Positions 23,464 to 35,338 of a stretch of 64,000 bases of DNA are shown one piece after another. Position numbers and translations under genes: made by a program. The notes under the pieces were generated by a model that was not told the origin of the DNA, ran no database searches, and was given only the letters and a program-made list of their open reading frames with translations. Origin of the DNA: Eretmocerus hayati (lineage: Eukaryota; Arthropoda; Insecta; Hymenoptera; Aphelinidae); NCBI GenBank assembly GCA_029851415.1, contig CM056742.1:114330246-114394245 (forward strand). The letters are read 5' to 3'. Numbering within the stretch: the first letter of the stretch is position 1; each line of letters opens with the position of its first letter.

Positions 23464-24475
23464 CACTGTAAAGAATCCGTGGCAAAAACTTCAACCAATT
23501 AGTTGAAGTTTTTCCCTCAACCAGTGGTTGATCACCAAATTCAACCACTGGTTGATTCCGACGCCATATGACTGAACGTGCGGCTCGGGTAGTGGAGAAA
23601 TGGAGGACCCAATAAGGGAACATTATTAGATTTGAAAAGTCTCATTACAGTTTTTGCACCAGTTCAATTTAAAAAAGCGTCATAAGCACCAGTCATCACG
23701 GTTGAACATTCATCATTTCTGTATATATACAGAAATGCCTGTCCTGCAGGAGTCGGATACACGTCGTGGAAGGGGGGGGGGGGTTAGACAGGATGGATGG
23801 ATGGAATGGAACTCAATGGAATGGAACGGAAGGGAACGGGATGGGACGGAATGGAACGGAGTGCAGTGGAACCGAACGGAATGGAAAGGTGTGGAATGAA
23901 ACGGAGTGGAATTGAACCGAATGGAAGGGAATGGAACGGAACGGACCGGAATGGAACGGAGTGGAGTTGAACGGAATGGAACGGAATGGACCAGAACATT
24001 CTCCACTCCAATTATACTCCGTTCCATTCCACACCTCCATCCCCTTCCATTCTATCCCGTTCTATCTTATACCATTTCATTCCATCCCGTTCCGTTCCAT
24101 TCCATTCCGTTCCGTTCCATTCCATCCATCCATCCCATCTACCCTCCCACCCCATCCGTCCATCTCTATCCCTCCAGCCTTACGATGTGTATTCGACTCC
24201 TGCAGGACAGGCAACCGGCTTTGTCGTCCATACGGGACCGGGGCTAATGTTTATCCCTCTTTGTTTGTGAAAAAAATAACGAAACTTGTTTTTCCGGATC
24301 AAAACTGTCAACCGGAGACCACCATCGATCAATATCGTGGGCGCCGCATTCATCTTTATATATTCGTTGTGTGAAAAAAGTCAACCAGCTGGTTGAATTT
24401 GGATTCCAACCAGTGGTTGAATTTTCAACCACTGGTTGGGCAATTTGGTTGGAAGTCAACCAATTTTTTACAGTG
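23464..24475. mobile_element. TA-flanked element e1 with CACTGTAAA TIRs
   Basis: Ends CACTGTAAAG and TTTTTTACAGTG, with TA on each side (23462-23463 and 24476-24477). Subterminal regions hold repeated 14-bp palindrome-like units CAACCAGTGGTTGA / CAACCACTGGTTGA, about three on the left and four on the right. Inside is a 24-bp perfect palindrome (23714-23737), an inverted pair CCTGTCCTGCAGGAGTC / GACTCCTGCAGGACAGG, and the GGAAT-type satellite hairpin. 1,012 bp, no transposase; Tc1/mariner-like MITE by ends and TSD. Confidence 0.82.
23798..24175. repeat. GGAATGGAAC-type simple satellite and its inverted copy
   Basis: The G-rich strand (GGAATGGAACGG units, 23798-23990) is followed after ~30 nt by the complementary C-rich form (TTCCATTCCGTTCC, 24020-24175). 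The transcript would fold on itself. It lies wholly inside the TA-flanked element e1. Confidence 0.85.
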
Positions 24476-24477
24476 TA

Positions 24478-27400
24478 AGGTAAAAGTACCAATGAAGGGA
24501 CACCCCTTGATTTACGTCCCAATCATGGGACACTGAAATAACTGTGCTGGTACGAGAATATAAGCCATTAAAATGCAAGGGGAAAAATCCTATAATTAAG
24601 TTCATCCATCTCTTTTGACGATTAAATGAGTGTAAAGATGATTACTTACTCAGTAATTCTGAAAAAAATTGAGAATAAGGAGGTCTCTATACGGCCAATT
24701 TTTGGTCTCTTTGGCTTCACAACCGCTTCGAAAAGTCACTTAACAGAGAGACCAATATTTATCATATAAGGCTGTGAAAGGACGTTTCTCTTGTTAATTA
24801 TGATAGGTAATTGCTCAAAGTTTGCGAAAACCTACAATTAAATATCAATACATCAAGTTTGGTCATTATTACAAGCATATCCCTTCACCGGTCGACTTTT
24901 TCACGCATGTCCCGATAAAGGGACAGGGAATTTTCGGTGTCCCTAATTAGGTGCTTGTTTTTGTGGGCATGCCCCTATGGAGGGACATCGATCTCAAGAC
25001 TCACTGTAGTGCAGTTTTCAACGAGTAAAAGGCCGCCTTTCTTCCTTGTGACTTTTGGCCGATGTTTCTCAAGAAAACAGAACATTGCCGTCTCAACAGT
25101 TCCCATCAGACATGGCACCCGGAGTAATTTACCCAGATTCTAACACTCAATTGAGTGGGAAAAAAAAGTTTCTTAGGTCCCAAGATCAACCCTACTTTGT
25201 ACGGCACCCTAAGAGTCCTCTGAAGAACACTAAAAGTCGATGTTCCCACAACTAAATTGCATTCTAACGCATCTCGATGAATCGTTTTGAATTTTTTTTG
25301 TATATCCTTGAACCTATACCAAATAATAGAGAAATATTCCCGTATCCACAACTATTGATTTCGACCCCTAAAAAAATTCCAGAGAATCAAAAATTGGTTT
25401 TTGACACAGTGATCTACGATTCAACCGGGATTTGACGATTTCATCTTGTTTATCCGTCCGTTTTACATGAAAATAACTCTGGAATATATCACTTTTGGTG
25501 GCGGGAAGTGGTTAAAAATTCATGAAATTGTTTCTAAAGTAAATTCCGACTCACTAATTAGCGTCTCCTACGAGTACGCGTTCTTCTACGTCTTTTAAAG
25601 CATCTTGGATCGATAGTTGATGTAATTTTCTCCAAATTGGCCACTAGAGAAAGTCGGTCTGATGCAGTTAAATCCGAGACCTAGCTGGTTGAATGAAAGA
25701 GGAAATCCAAGGTACCAAGTCCGGGAATCCATGGCCGCTCCATTGACCGCCGTAAATGCAAATTTTCATTTGGAGTGTTCCAAAGATGTAAACATGTGTT
25801 CTTTGTGAATTCTCCGACGTAGAAACCAAATGCGTGGTGCGTTTTCACCCCAACCCCCAAGTTTTTCAGTGGGCTCAAAAAACTGAACGAGATTGGAGGG
25901 TCATTTTCAGCCGTTTTACACACACCTGAGATGCATGGAGTGCATAGGCAGGTTTGAATCGTGTGTGTATTGAATTGAACTATGCTTTTTCACGCGTTTA
26001 GACCAGCTTTTTGGCAAAATGATGCCAATAATATCGATGCTCGAGGACGAGATGAGTGCGAGGCATTGACTATTTGGGACAGTTTCTTCGAGATAAGATT
26101 AGAGAACGAGATCTAGTTCCTTCAGCAAGAGCTCACTTTTATCTCATCCGAGAGTTTCGAAACCGTCAGCATCGTTTGCAACTGATCAAAACACGTGAAC
26201 AAGCATGGTTCAATTCGATACACACACGATTCAAATCTGCGTATACTCTCAAAATGCATCTCATCCAAGTTAGTGTAAAAAATCTGAAAATGACCCTCCA
26301 CTCTCGGTTCAGTTTTTTGAGCCTAATGAAAAACCTGAAAGTCGGGGTCAAGACTAACCACGGATTCGGCCTCTACGTCGGAAAATTCGCAAAAAACACT
26401 CGTCCATTTCTTTGAAACACTCCGACTTAGGATACACATTTTTGATGGACATAATTGAAGGAGCCGTGAGTTCACAGATCTGGTACCTTGGATTTATTCA
26501 TTTTTTTTGGATCAGCTAGATCTCTGGTTCTACTGCATCCAATCGACTTTCTCAAGTGGTCATTCCAAAAGAAATTACATTGGTTGTCAATTAACAATAC
26601 TTTCACAGGCGTAGAAGAACGCGCATGCGCAGGAGTCGACAATTAGTGATTCAGAAATTGCCTTAAAAATGGTTTTCTGCATTCTTGGCCACTTTCCACC
26701 ACCAGATTGATATAATTCTAAAAGATTTTCGATGCAAAAGGGCCCGATTGGTACGATAAAGTTGTTAAATCCCGTTTGGATTGATAACTGTGTCAAAAAC
26801 TTTTCAATTTCCTGGAATTTTTTTAGAGACCTGAACTAAAAGTTGCGGTTACGGAAATATTTCTTTTCGTTATTTGGTATAATTTCAAGGATTTACGAAG
26901 GAAATTCGAAACTATTTATTGAAATGCGATAGAATGCGATTCAATTGATGCAACATCGATTTCAGCTCTTTAAAGGGTTCCTAGGTGCCGTACAAAATAG
27001 GGGCGACCTTGGGTTCTAAGGAGTTTTTTCCCCACTCACTTGGGTGTTAGAAAGTGGGGAAAATTACTCCGTGTGCCATATCTGGCAAGGACCAGTTCAC
27101 CGTGCTTAACCCGCCCTAGTCCCTTTACTATCTTTCATGAGTGAAAAGTACCTAATCCACATAAGGTTAAGAGAATGGAGAAACACAGCCTACTAAGTAT
27201 GCTAATAATATGTGCGCAAAGTATCGTGGCCCACCACTCGGACACGGGGGTCCCACCATACGGACAAAGGTGGTCCACCACTGGGACTCGGGTGTCCCAT
27301 TATACAGGCATAGCTCAAATAGGTGGCCCACCGCATTGGGACATTACCACGCCCCAGTAATTGATTTATTATATTTTTTCTATTGCATTGGAGCTCACGA

Positions 27401-27539
27401 AAAAAAATTGAGCTTGTTCTACAGACAGTTATCTATCCAATGATTCACTAGGAAACCATATAACTACTCTGTGAGAGACGGAATTCCAATGTAACCACGA
27501 TACCTATGAAAAAGTGTCCCTTCATTGGTACTTTTACCT
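24478..27539. mobile_element. TA-flanked giant fold-back e2 (3.06 kb)
   Basis: TIR starts AGGTAAAAGTACCAATGAAG at 24478 and its reverse complement ends at 27539; TA stands at 24476-24477 and 27540-27541. Arms of roughly 1.3-1.5 kb (24478-26010 and 26175-27539, with gaps) pair through many landmarks, e.g. GGCACCCGGAGTAATTT / AAATTACTCCGTGTGCC and TTTTGACACAG / CTGTGTCAAAA. GGGACA/TGTCCC words cluster near both ends. The interior shares the GCGCATGCG and TGTAATTT..TGACCACT block with fold-backs at 1172 and 18724. No transposase. Confidence 0.82.
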
Positions 27540-27541
27540 TA

Positions 27542-27722
27542 ACACGTGCGAGAAGTTTCCGCACACGTTGCCAACTTGCGCGAGAAGTAACATTCACGCA
27601 TACTTCGAAACTTCTGGCTGTGCGAGAAGTTCCACTTTGTGCGTGAATATCAATTTCTCGCACTCGTTTGACAACTTGTGTGGAAATTGACCTTCTCGCA
27701 TTTGTTGCGTAATATACTATTT
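27542..27722. repeat. TGCGAGAAG repeat, continuation of the interrupted copy
   Basis: ACACGTGCGAGAAGTTTCCG continues exactly where the copy broken at 23461 stopped, by comparison with the intact copy near 22350-22530. Confidence 0.8.
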
Positions 27723-29819
27723 TTAAATTGGCCTTGAAGTTTCACGTTTTTGCAACAATAAGCAACTTGAATCGGCTGTAGCGTGTATTGGATCTGAGAT
27801 AATGACATTTACGATAACGCGAATTGAAGGTATTTCAAGATCTTCAAATCTGTCGTGATGTAAAATGTCGCTACGAGGTTTCCCTTTTGAACCACACGCT
27901 TCCAAAGATCGTGCAAAATCGCAATTTTGGGCTTTTTTAGATGGGACCGTGGTACCTACCAGATATGAGTTTATTGGATCGGCCAATTCTTTTCTTGAAA
28001 GTGTACGTTATGACAAAGAAAATGCGCCCACATGGGCTCTCAAAGATGCACTCACGCCCGACTTACAGGTCTCCCAAAATAGCAAACAATAGGCAAAAAA
28101 CTGTCCAAAACTGGGCCTTTGGAAATCCATAAGGCCCATCTAGGGTCCCAAACATCTGAAAAAATGTTTTCCAACTATATTCCAGTTGTAATTACCGAAA
28201 AAATTGTTTGGGGGACTTTAAAAATCCGTCGACTTTCAAAATGTTCACCTTGCTCCATAATGACCCATATATAGTTCCATCGCAAGGAATACATCAAATG
28301 TACTATAGGCATGCATAATGCACCTCTTCAGGAGAGACGATACTTCACGATGGTATTTCAATAGTGACCATTCCGCGCCATTCTACTTAGTGGTGTATCG
28401 AGAACGATGAGGAGTACGGTGTAGTACTGAAGCGTAGTAGGATGAGGAACTTACCTTGGCTGTGCAACAGAAATCTCAATGAACATGGTTACACTGGAAT
28501 ATTTACGTACCTGGAATGAGATAAAAACCAAAATTAATGCACAAATTTCTTAAAGATAGGATTCACAGCGATGTAAGACATGCCGTCCCAGTTTTTACAA
28601 GATCTGGATGACATGGAGAAGAGGAAGATATACAGATGATTCCCTAGATAGTGCGCGTGAGCGAGTGAAAGTTTCCTGGGAAATATCGCATGATCGATTT
28701 CTTAGGACTCGGGTAAGACTATACGCGGCGAGGCCCGAGTTACGACATGAAGCAAAAAAACGCACGGCCACAACTCATCGTGTTATTTCACACAACGTGG
28801 GAGTAACAGGGAGGAAGGGGGGGGGGAGAGGGAGAAAACCCGTCAGACGGACCGCTTACGAGGCACTATGTTGCTACGATGGCGCGACCGACCTATGAGA
28901 CTTCTTGCTCGGGGCTATTTTTTCCGCCTCGCGGGTCTTGAGTCGATAATGCACGGTATGCTACCATAGCTGAGGCCCTTTCCTTTCGACGAAAACGAAA
29001 TGAGATACCAGCTTGTACATGTGTCTTGCGATCATTGATCCGAATCATCGAATACGCCCGGCCCGCGTTAAACAACGCGTCGAGCGACACTTACTTGAAA
29101 ACCCGTACTGGGTATGGATGAGCTGAGCTCCTATCGCTCTCGCAACATATGTCGCGGAGTCTCGCATCGCTGTCATCGTGCGCGCTTCAGGGTACGCGAT
29201 TCGTGCGCACTCAAAGAAAAATATGGTGAGCCGTACCTCACCACGAAGGTGATACCTACCTTGCTCTGTCGAGCAACTCGTTCACTGAGACAAATTCTGT
29301 CGCCACTGGAACATGACTCAATGAAATGATCTGAAATTTCGCACATACGTAGTTGAAGAGCACTGCTTCCGTAAAGTGGAAGTAGTGCGATGAAAAACAC
29401 TGCTCAAAAGATTTTTAAAATAAATTGGTAAAAACGAGTTTTAGACATCGTTCTGACTGATATTAGAACTATTGAGTGAAAAAACCAATAGATTAAAAAT
29501 ACTCTGTGCATTCGATCTCTCTTTCAATTCGCAATCGTTTTCAGTTTAATCATGTCTGAAATCAGACAATTAGTCTCCGAGATAGTCTTTCTAATACAGC
29601 ACGTATTAAAAATGTTACAGAAAAAGTGAGAGCTTTGGGATTGTAGGTGCTATACATTCGTATTGTCTTAATCCACAGAGGTAACACAACGACTTCGAAT
29701 CAGATCGATGAAATTCAAATCAGGAAGCTTACAGAGTGAAAATTAGTGCGTCCAGACATAACGCGCAAAAGATGACGGAGTCATGCATAAATTTTTTCTC
29801 ACATTGAGTTTTGCACATA
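27723..29819. other. Intergenic stretch, no supported gene
   Basis: Short frames only (75-96 codons at 27865-28092 and 28608-28898), none with a domain. A G-run lies at about 28817-28826. Confidence 0.4.
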
Positions 29820-30480
29820 TGAATGAGTGTACCCAACTAGCCTGAATATGCCAACCTTAGAAATGGACACTTGTTCACCTTCCCGATAACTTTCTCACGT
29901 TTGTTGAGCTAAAGTATGAGAAAATAGGTGGTTTACACCGACCCCAAATCGTTTCTGCGTTCTCCAGAAAATTTAAAGTGATTTTATCATCTTCCGCGAT
30001 TGCGCAGCTAAGAAATCACCGAGAAAATTGCGTTTTATTTAGTAAAACAGGTGCGGATTTTTTCAATTCGACTGATCTCAAAGTTCTTTAGATCATTTCA
30101 TAACTTGTTTTAAGACCTTCAAAATCCACTTTTCAGATTTGGAAAACGTCGATCTGAAATACGCAAAACTCGGAGATAGTCGGAAATAGTGGTTCGGACC
30201 GGCGAAAAGCCCTAAATGTGGTTACACGACGATAAAATAAATAGATATCCAATTTACATTGTTTTGAATGATGGAGCAAGTTGGGTAAAAAATTTTGTGA
30301 ACCCTCAAAAATTTCTTTCTGGGAAATTTTAGACAGCTCGATTCCAGTTTATCAAAATTAGACGTACTTTAGCTCATTTCAAAGGTCTTGAGACAAGCTT
30401 TCAAACGTTGAAGTAGATTCGAAAACATTGAGATAGGCCAAAATTATTGAGAAATTGGCTTGATGAGGGCACCCTGCATT
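29820..30480. repeat. Dispersed repeat, diverged copies 2
   Basis: Words TTTAGATCATTTCATAACTTG (30092-30112) and TTTAGCTCATTTCAAAG (30370-30386), and neighbouring AAGACCTTCAAAA, recur as in 12885-12965 and 62865-62935. Weak and diverged, non-coding. Confidence 0.4.
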
Positions 30481-31138
30481 AATTGAAATCACAAAACATC
30501 ACATGTATTCGATTAGAGCGCGGTGCCTTCAAGTCTCATCCATATGATCAATTGACTCAATACTTCCATGGTTCCTATTTTGGAAACTGGTTGTTCTAAA
30601 CTCAAAATTTTACTCAACATCTGAAGACCTATTATGCGACACACTGAAATTGTGGACTCGCTTCGTCATAGGATTATAAAAGGTTGGTTTACATTTTTCT
30701 TCAAATCTCAGACAAAGGTTTCTCTTAAAAATTCTAGCAATTGCCAAAAAGAATCTCAAAAAAATTCACATTGAGAACCCCTATAAGGATATGATTCCAA
30801 TTTCAAACGAGCTCTCAAATATGTAATGCACACGCATTGCGAATGTCATCAAAACTTTCATGAACAAGTTGCCGTAATTTGTTCAAGAATTTTGACTGTT
30901 CGAATATTTACACGTCAAAGTATATGAGAGATGAAGAATGAAGCAAGGTTATCATCAAGCAAATGCATGCCAGCACACACGACACACACACACACTCACA
31001 CACACAGCAATGAGTGCGAGCATCCAGGGTATGAGGCCAAAAGTCGTTATATATAGCACACATATACAGCACCTAATATAATGATAATGATGAGCATATT
31101 ACTAATATACTGTATAGCGGTGCGCGGCGCCATGCGCA
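30481..31138. other. Spacer with a CA microsatellite
   Basis: (CA)n-like tract at about 30974-31008; otherwise AT-rich with no gene. Confidence 0.6.
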
Positions 31139-31141
31139 TAA

Positions 31142-33461
31142 GGGTGTGTCCACAAGTGAAGCGCCCGCGCCGAGCCCCGGCGCGTGGCGCCGCTCCCGGC
31201 ACCCGCGCTGGCACCGCGCTCTGGGGGTTTATTTTAAAAATGCGTCACTTGTAAACCCCGCAAGCTTAGGCGCGCGACTACGGTAAAATGACTACTGCTT
31301 ACGGCAGTTCGTGCGTTCCTCGCGATCCTCTCCATTGTGCATGATGTTAGGTTAGTCTTTCGAAGTTTGCGGGTAAAATTGAATTGATCCAGAATACAGA
31401 ATTAGAAAATATATCTCTGAGCATTTTCTTCAAGTTTGGTTATGAATAAATGGATAACCATTCATCCATAACCAAATTCAGAGGTTTATGAACATGTATG
31501 TTGAATTTTGATGTTACTGGCATCAAGATAATAGCCCTACAAAATATCATGTCAGTACGGAGGAGCTATCTGCTCCAGTCCAATCATGTACAGCGTGTAT
31601 CTTCACAAGCAGAGGATGCATATCTCATGGTGCAAACATGCAACTGGTTCCTGTGTGCGTTCCTAAGGGATATGTGCTAAAAGTATCAACTCAATAAAGT
31701 TAGTCGCACAACATTGGAATGAGTTGCTATTACAGATTTCTGTATACATATAGTAACCGAGACTGAGATGACTCTCATTTTCATCACGCTGCACTTTTGA
31801 AAATTGTGCAGTATGTAGCTGCAATTTTCACCTATATATTTTCTTACAGTCTGAATTGTCTGATTCTGTGAACTCATTCCAAGATGGGAAAATGGAAATG
31901 CATTAGAGTGATCAGACTAGCAATAATAAGGTGTCAACCAGCACAAGCCCTGGTGATGCCATGGTGTTCTCGTGCACGGAGAGAATAAGAGCACTACGCC
32001 ACAGGGCCACCATGTTGGATCTGCGTTCCCATCTAAATCAACGCAAAGCTTGACTTACAATGTGGTTGGACAGCTGACTGCTCATACTACCAATGGTGTC
32101 ATTGATTATACACCAATGGGTACACAATGTTACCATAATTATGAGTAAATCAAAGAGACAGGATTAATTCCACTAACGTTCATTCGCATCAATTTCCTAT
32201 TCTATCTTCAACTCCAAAATGCAGACCAACATGGTCACCCTGTGGCGTGGTTCTCTTCTCTCCGTTCATAAGAACCACCTGGGCTGGAGCTAGTTTACAC
32301 CCTATTTTTACAATTGGGATCATCCCTGTGTCTGATCCAGTCCGTGGGTCTGATCACTCTGATGAATTTCCATTTCCCCATCTTGGAATGAGTTCACAGA
32401 ATCAGACAATACAGACTGTAAGAAAATATATAGGTGAAAATTGCAGCTACATACTGCACAATTTTCAAAAGGGCAGCGTGATGAAAATGAAAGTCATCTC
32501 AGTCTCGGTTACTATATGTATACAGAAATCTGTATGTAGCAACTCATTCCAATGTTGTGCGACTAACTTTATTGAGTTGATACTTTTAGCACATATCCCT
32601 TAGGAACGCACACAGGAACCAGTTGCATGTTTGCACCATGAGATATGCATCCTCTGCTTGTGAAGATACACGCTGTACATGATTGGACTGGAGCAGATAG
32701 CTCCTCCGTACTGACATGATATTTTGTAGGGCTATTATCTTGATGCCAGTAACATCAAAATTCAACATACATGTTCATAAACCTCTGAATTTGGTTATGG
32801 ATGAATGGTTATCCATTTATTCATAACCAAACTTGAAGAAAATGCTCAGAGATATATTTTCTAATTCTGTATTCTGGATCAATTCAATTTTACCCGCAAA
32901 CTTCGAAAGACTAACCTAACATCATGCACAATGGAGAGGATCGCGAGGAACGCACGAACTGCCGTAAGCAGTAGTCATTTTACCGTAGTCGCGCGCCTAA
33001 GCTTGCGGGGTTTACAAGTGACGCATTTTTAAAATAAACCCCCTGAGCAGGCTCAAAAATTCCCCACGTTACCGACTATATCCGGAGTATAGAACCGAAG
33101 TTTGGCCACCTCGATCGCTAAGTACAACTCCGAAAAAAGAGGAGTCAACGTGTGTGTCTATAAATTTACACAAACAATTTCTAGCGCGCGCCAGCGCCGG
33201 CGCCGGGAGCGGCGCCACGCGCCGGGGCTCGGCGCGGGCGCCGCTCCCGGCACCCGCGCTGGCACCGCGCTCTGAGCAGGCTCAAAAATTCCCCACGTTA
33301 CCGACTATATCCGGAGTATAGAACCGAAGTTTGGCCACCTCGATCGCTAAGTACAACTCCGAAAAGAGGAGTCAACGCGTGTGTCTATGAATTTACACAA
33401 ACAATTTCTAGCGCGCGCCAGCGCCGGGGCTCGGCGCGTGGCGCCGCTTGTGGACACACCC
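31142..33461. mobile_element. PIF/Harbinger-like composite element, TAA TSD
   Basis: Ends GGGTGTGTCCACAAG and its reverse complement, with TAA on both sides (31139-31141, 33462-33464), the usual PIF/Harbinger signature. The interior is extremely GC-rich, made of GGCGCC/GCGCC palindromes (31163-31222, 33182-33260, 33408-33450). A ~145-bp AT-richer block (AGCAGGCTCAAAAATTCCCC onward) occurs twice, 33046-33190 and 33275-33417. A second element (31224-33042) has inserted into the left copy. No transposase. Confidence 0.8.
31224..33042. mobile_element. Nested fold-back with CTG TSD and GGGGTTTATTTT ends
   Basis: Nearly identical ~690-700-bp arms, 31224-31917 and 32345-33042, flank a ~430-nt centre. 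Ends are GGGGTTTATTTTAAAA and its complement, with CTG at 31221-31223 and 33043-33045. The duplicate of the host segment at 33241-33300 has a single CTG (33272-33274), which is the unoccupied site. Arm identity looks ~97 percent, so it is young. The mirrored 60-codon frames in the arms are not genes. Confidence 0.88.
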
Positions 33462-33463
33462 TA

Positions 33464-33746
33464 ACAGATAAAGCGCTACGCCACGATTTTGCGCCGCGCC
33501 ACGATTTTGCGCCGCGCCACGATTTTGCGCCGCGCCACGACCCGCTATCGCACGCCACGACCCTAAAATTAATTCCAGCGAACCCGACCATCGGTGGACT
33601 GGATTTATTGCTACAGTACCAGTCGTTGATTACGAGGATGAATCAAATCCATCGATGGTCGGGTTCACTGGAATTAATTTTTGGGTCGTGGCGTGCGATA
33701 GCGCGTCGTGGCGTGGCGCAAAATCGTAGCGTAGCGCTTTATCTGT
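33464..33746. mobile_element. Hairpin MITE with 18-bp tandem units
   Basis: ACAGATAAAGCGCTACG at the left end and its complement at 33746 form TIRs of ~30 bp continuing into arms of >100 bp (shared CGACCATCG / CGATGGTCG words inside). The left arm holds three exact 18-bp units GCCACGATTTTGCGCCGC (33480-33533). 283 bp; TSD unclear, since the Harbinger-like element abuts its left end. Confidence 0.68.
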
Positions 33747-34382
33747 CATCACCCTAACATAGCAAACGATCCCGTCAACTGAGAGCGTGTCCACATGGAT
33801 TCCCAATCACGGATTCACTCGCACCGTGCCGAAAGATGACTCCGTCATCAAAAAACGTGGGATGTTGCTTGGGGCATTCGCGAATTTGTGTACGCATTGC
33901 GACAACCGACCGCGAGCAAGTTCGACGCGCTGCCCGCGATCGAAACGATTTGAAACGTTTTTGATGCCACCGCGCGCATAGAAAAGTTTATGACATGATA
34001 TGTGCATTTCTTGCCCTCTTAATACTTGCGACGATGCATCATGTTTCGTCAAGTTTGGCAGGGGGCGGGGTGACCTCGGGGAATCGCGGTGTACTGCCAA
34101 TCACCGCAATTCGCCGTAGAGAGGGCAGAGACCCTACCTAATCGCCCACACGGACACAAGTTTCGTCACGAACACTTTCCACCGTACAAGATTTTTCTGA
34201 AAAAAACACCAAAATTTGCGGAGTAGAGTGAGAAATGGGTGGTCCGAGCGGCGGGGGGGGGGGGGGGGGGGACATAGAAGTAGAATAAACGCGATGGAAA
34301 GAAAAAGTTATACCATCCTTCGTGGTTTTACGGGTTCAGATGCCGCGATGACCACCGCGAGCATGGTTTTCGACATGCGAGA
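33747..34382. other. Spacer with a 19-G run
   Basis: G-run at 34253-34271; no gene seen. Confidence 0.5.
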
Positions 34383-35189
34383 CTCTCTTAACTTCTCCGA
34401 GTCAGATTTTTCACTCGGATTCCGAGTGAAAGTCCATTTTACTCGGTAAAGAGTCAGATATCAAAAATATCAAAAATTTCACTCGGGAGTTCGAGTAAAA
34501 TTTCACTCGGATGCAAGAGTGAGACGCTCAAATCAAATTTTAGGTTATGTTTTGCCGCACGTTTGTTACTGATGGATCGATGCGTAGCTTACAAGAAGGA
34601 AAATAGTAGATTCCATGCAATATTCGTTGAAAACCTGAGCTAAGAAATGTCAATATCCTCTTCCATAAGTTTTATAAATGCATGTACAGACCAATATCAT
34701 ATCACATTACGTACAAACTGATCAACCCTATTAATATAGGAGCAATGCCGTGCATACCGGGGGAATGTAGGTTTCACTTTTGTTATTTCTTCACCCGAAA
34801 CAATAGCTAGTTTTCATATTGCTATTTCCACGTACGACACGTATAAAGTTACACCGTGCATCATTTACATAACAGGGTGCTATGGACCTCAGATGTCAAC
34901 AGTAGCAGTAGCCCAGTGGAGAAGCATAGGCCAGTAGCTCGAAAAGGACGTCATTTTTGCGGTGGAAGATAGGTGCTGGTTTTATTTCTTTTCAGGTGCA
35001 GGACACTCTATAGAACCATGTCTACTACTTCCGAACAAATTTCGCTGGCCGGAAAAAATTATTAACAATGATTTACTGGGAAAAACGACACTTTTCACGG
35101 ATTAATGCCTATAGCTCTGTGGGTATAACTTTGAGCGAGTTTGTTCTGGTTTCATCTTCTAGCTGGTGAAAAAACCTACAGATTCAAAA

Positions 35190-35338
35190 ATAGTATATTA
35201 TGCGTCGAGTGCCAAAAAACTTTGTTCTCTGCGATAACTTTGTTTTCGCCGACGTCCAACAAGGTTATCGTGAAGAACAAAGTTTTTGGCACGAGACGCA
35301 TATGCCGCTTCACACGGCACGTCGAGCCGTGTAAAAAA
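35190..35338. mobile_element. Small hairpin insertion in the left arm
   Basis: This segment is absent from the corresponding right arm (36482-36500). It folds on itself through ATGCGTCGAGTGCCAAAAAA / TTTTTGGCACGAGACGCAT and ACTTTGTTCT / AGAACAAAGT. Confidence 0.6.

Noticed and set aside
23798..24175. Human GGAAT satellite contamination
   Set aside because: It lies inside a TA-flanked TIR element embedded in local repeats and contains an inverted half, so it is native.
14985..34271. G and C runs of 12-19 bases as meaningful elements
   Set aside because: Length of such runs is easily a sequencing or polymerase artefact; noted only as low-complexity tracts.
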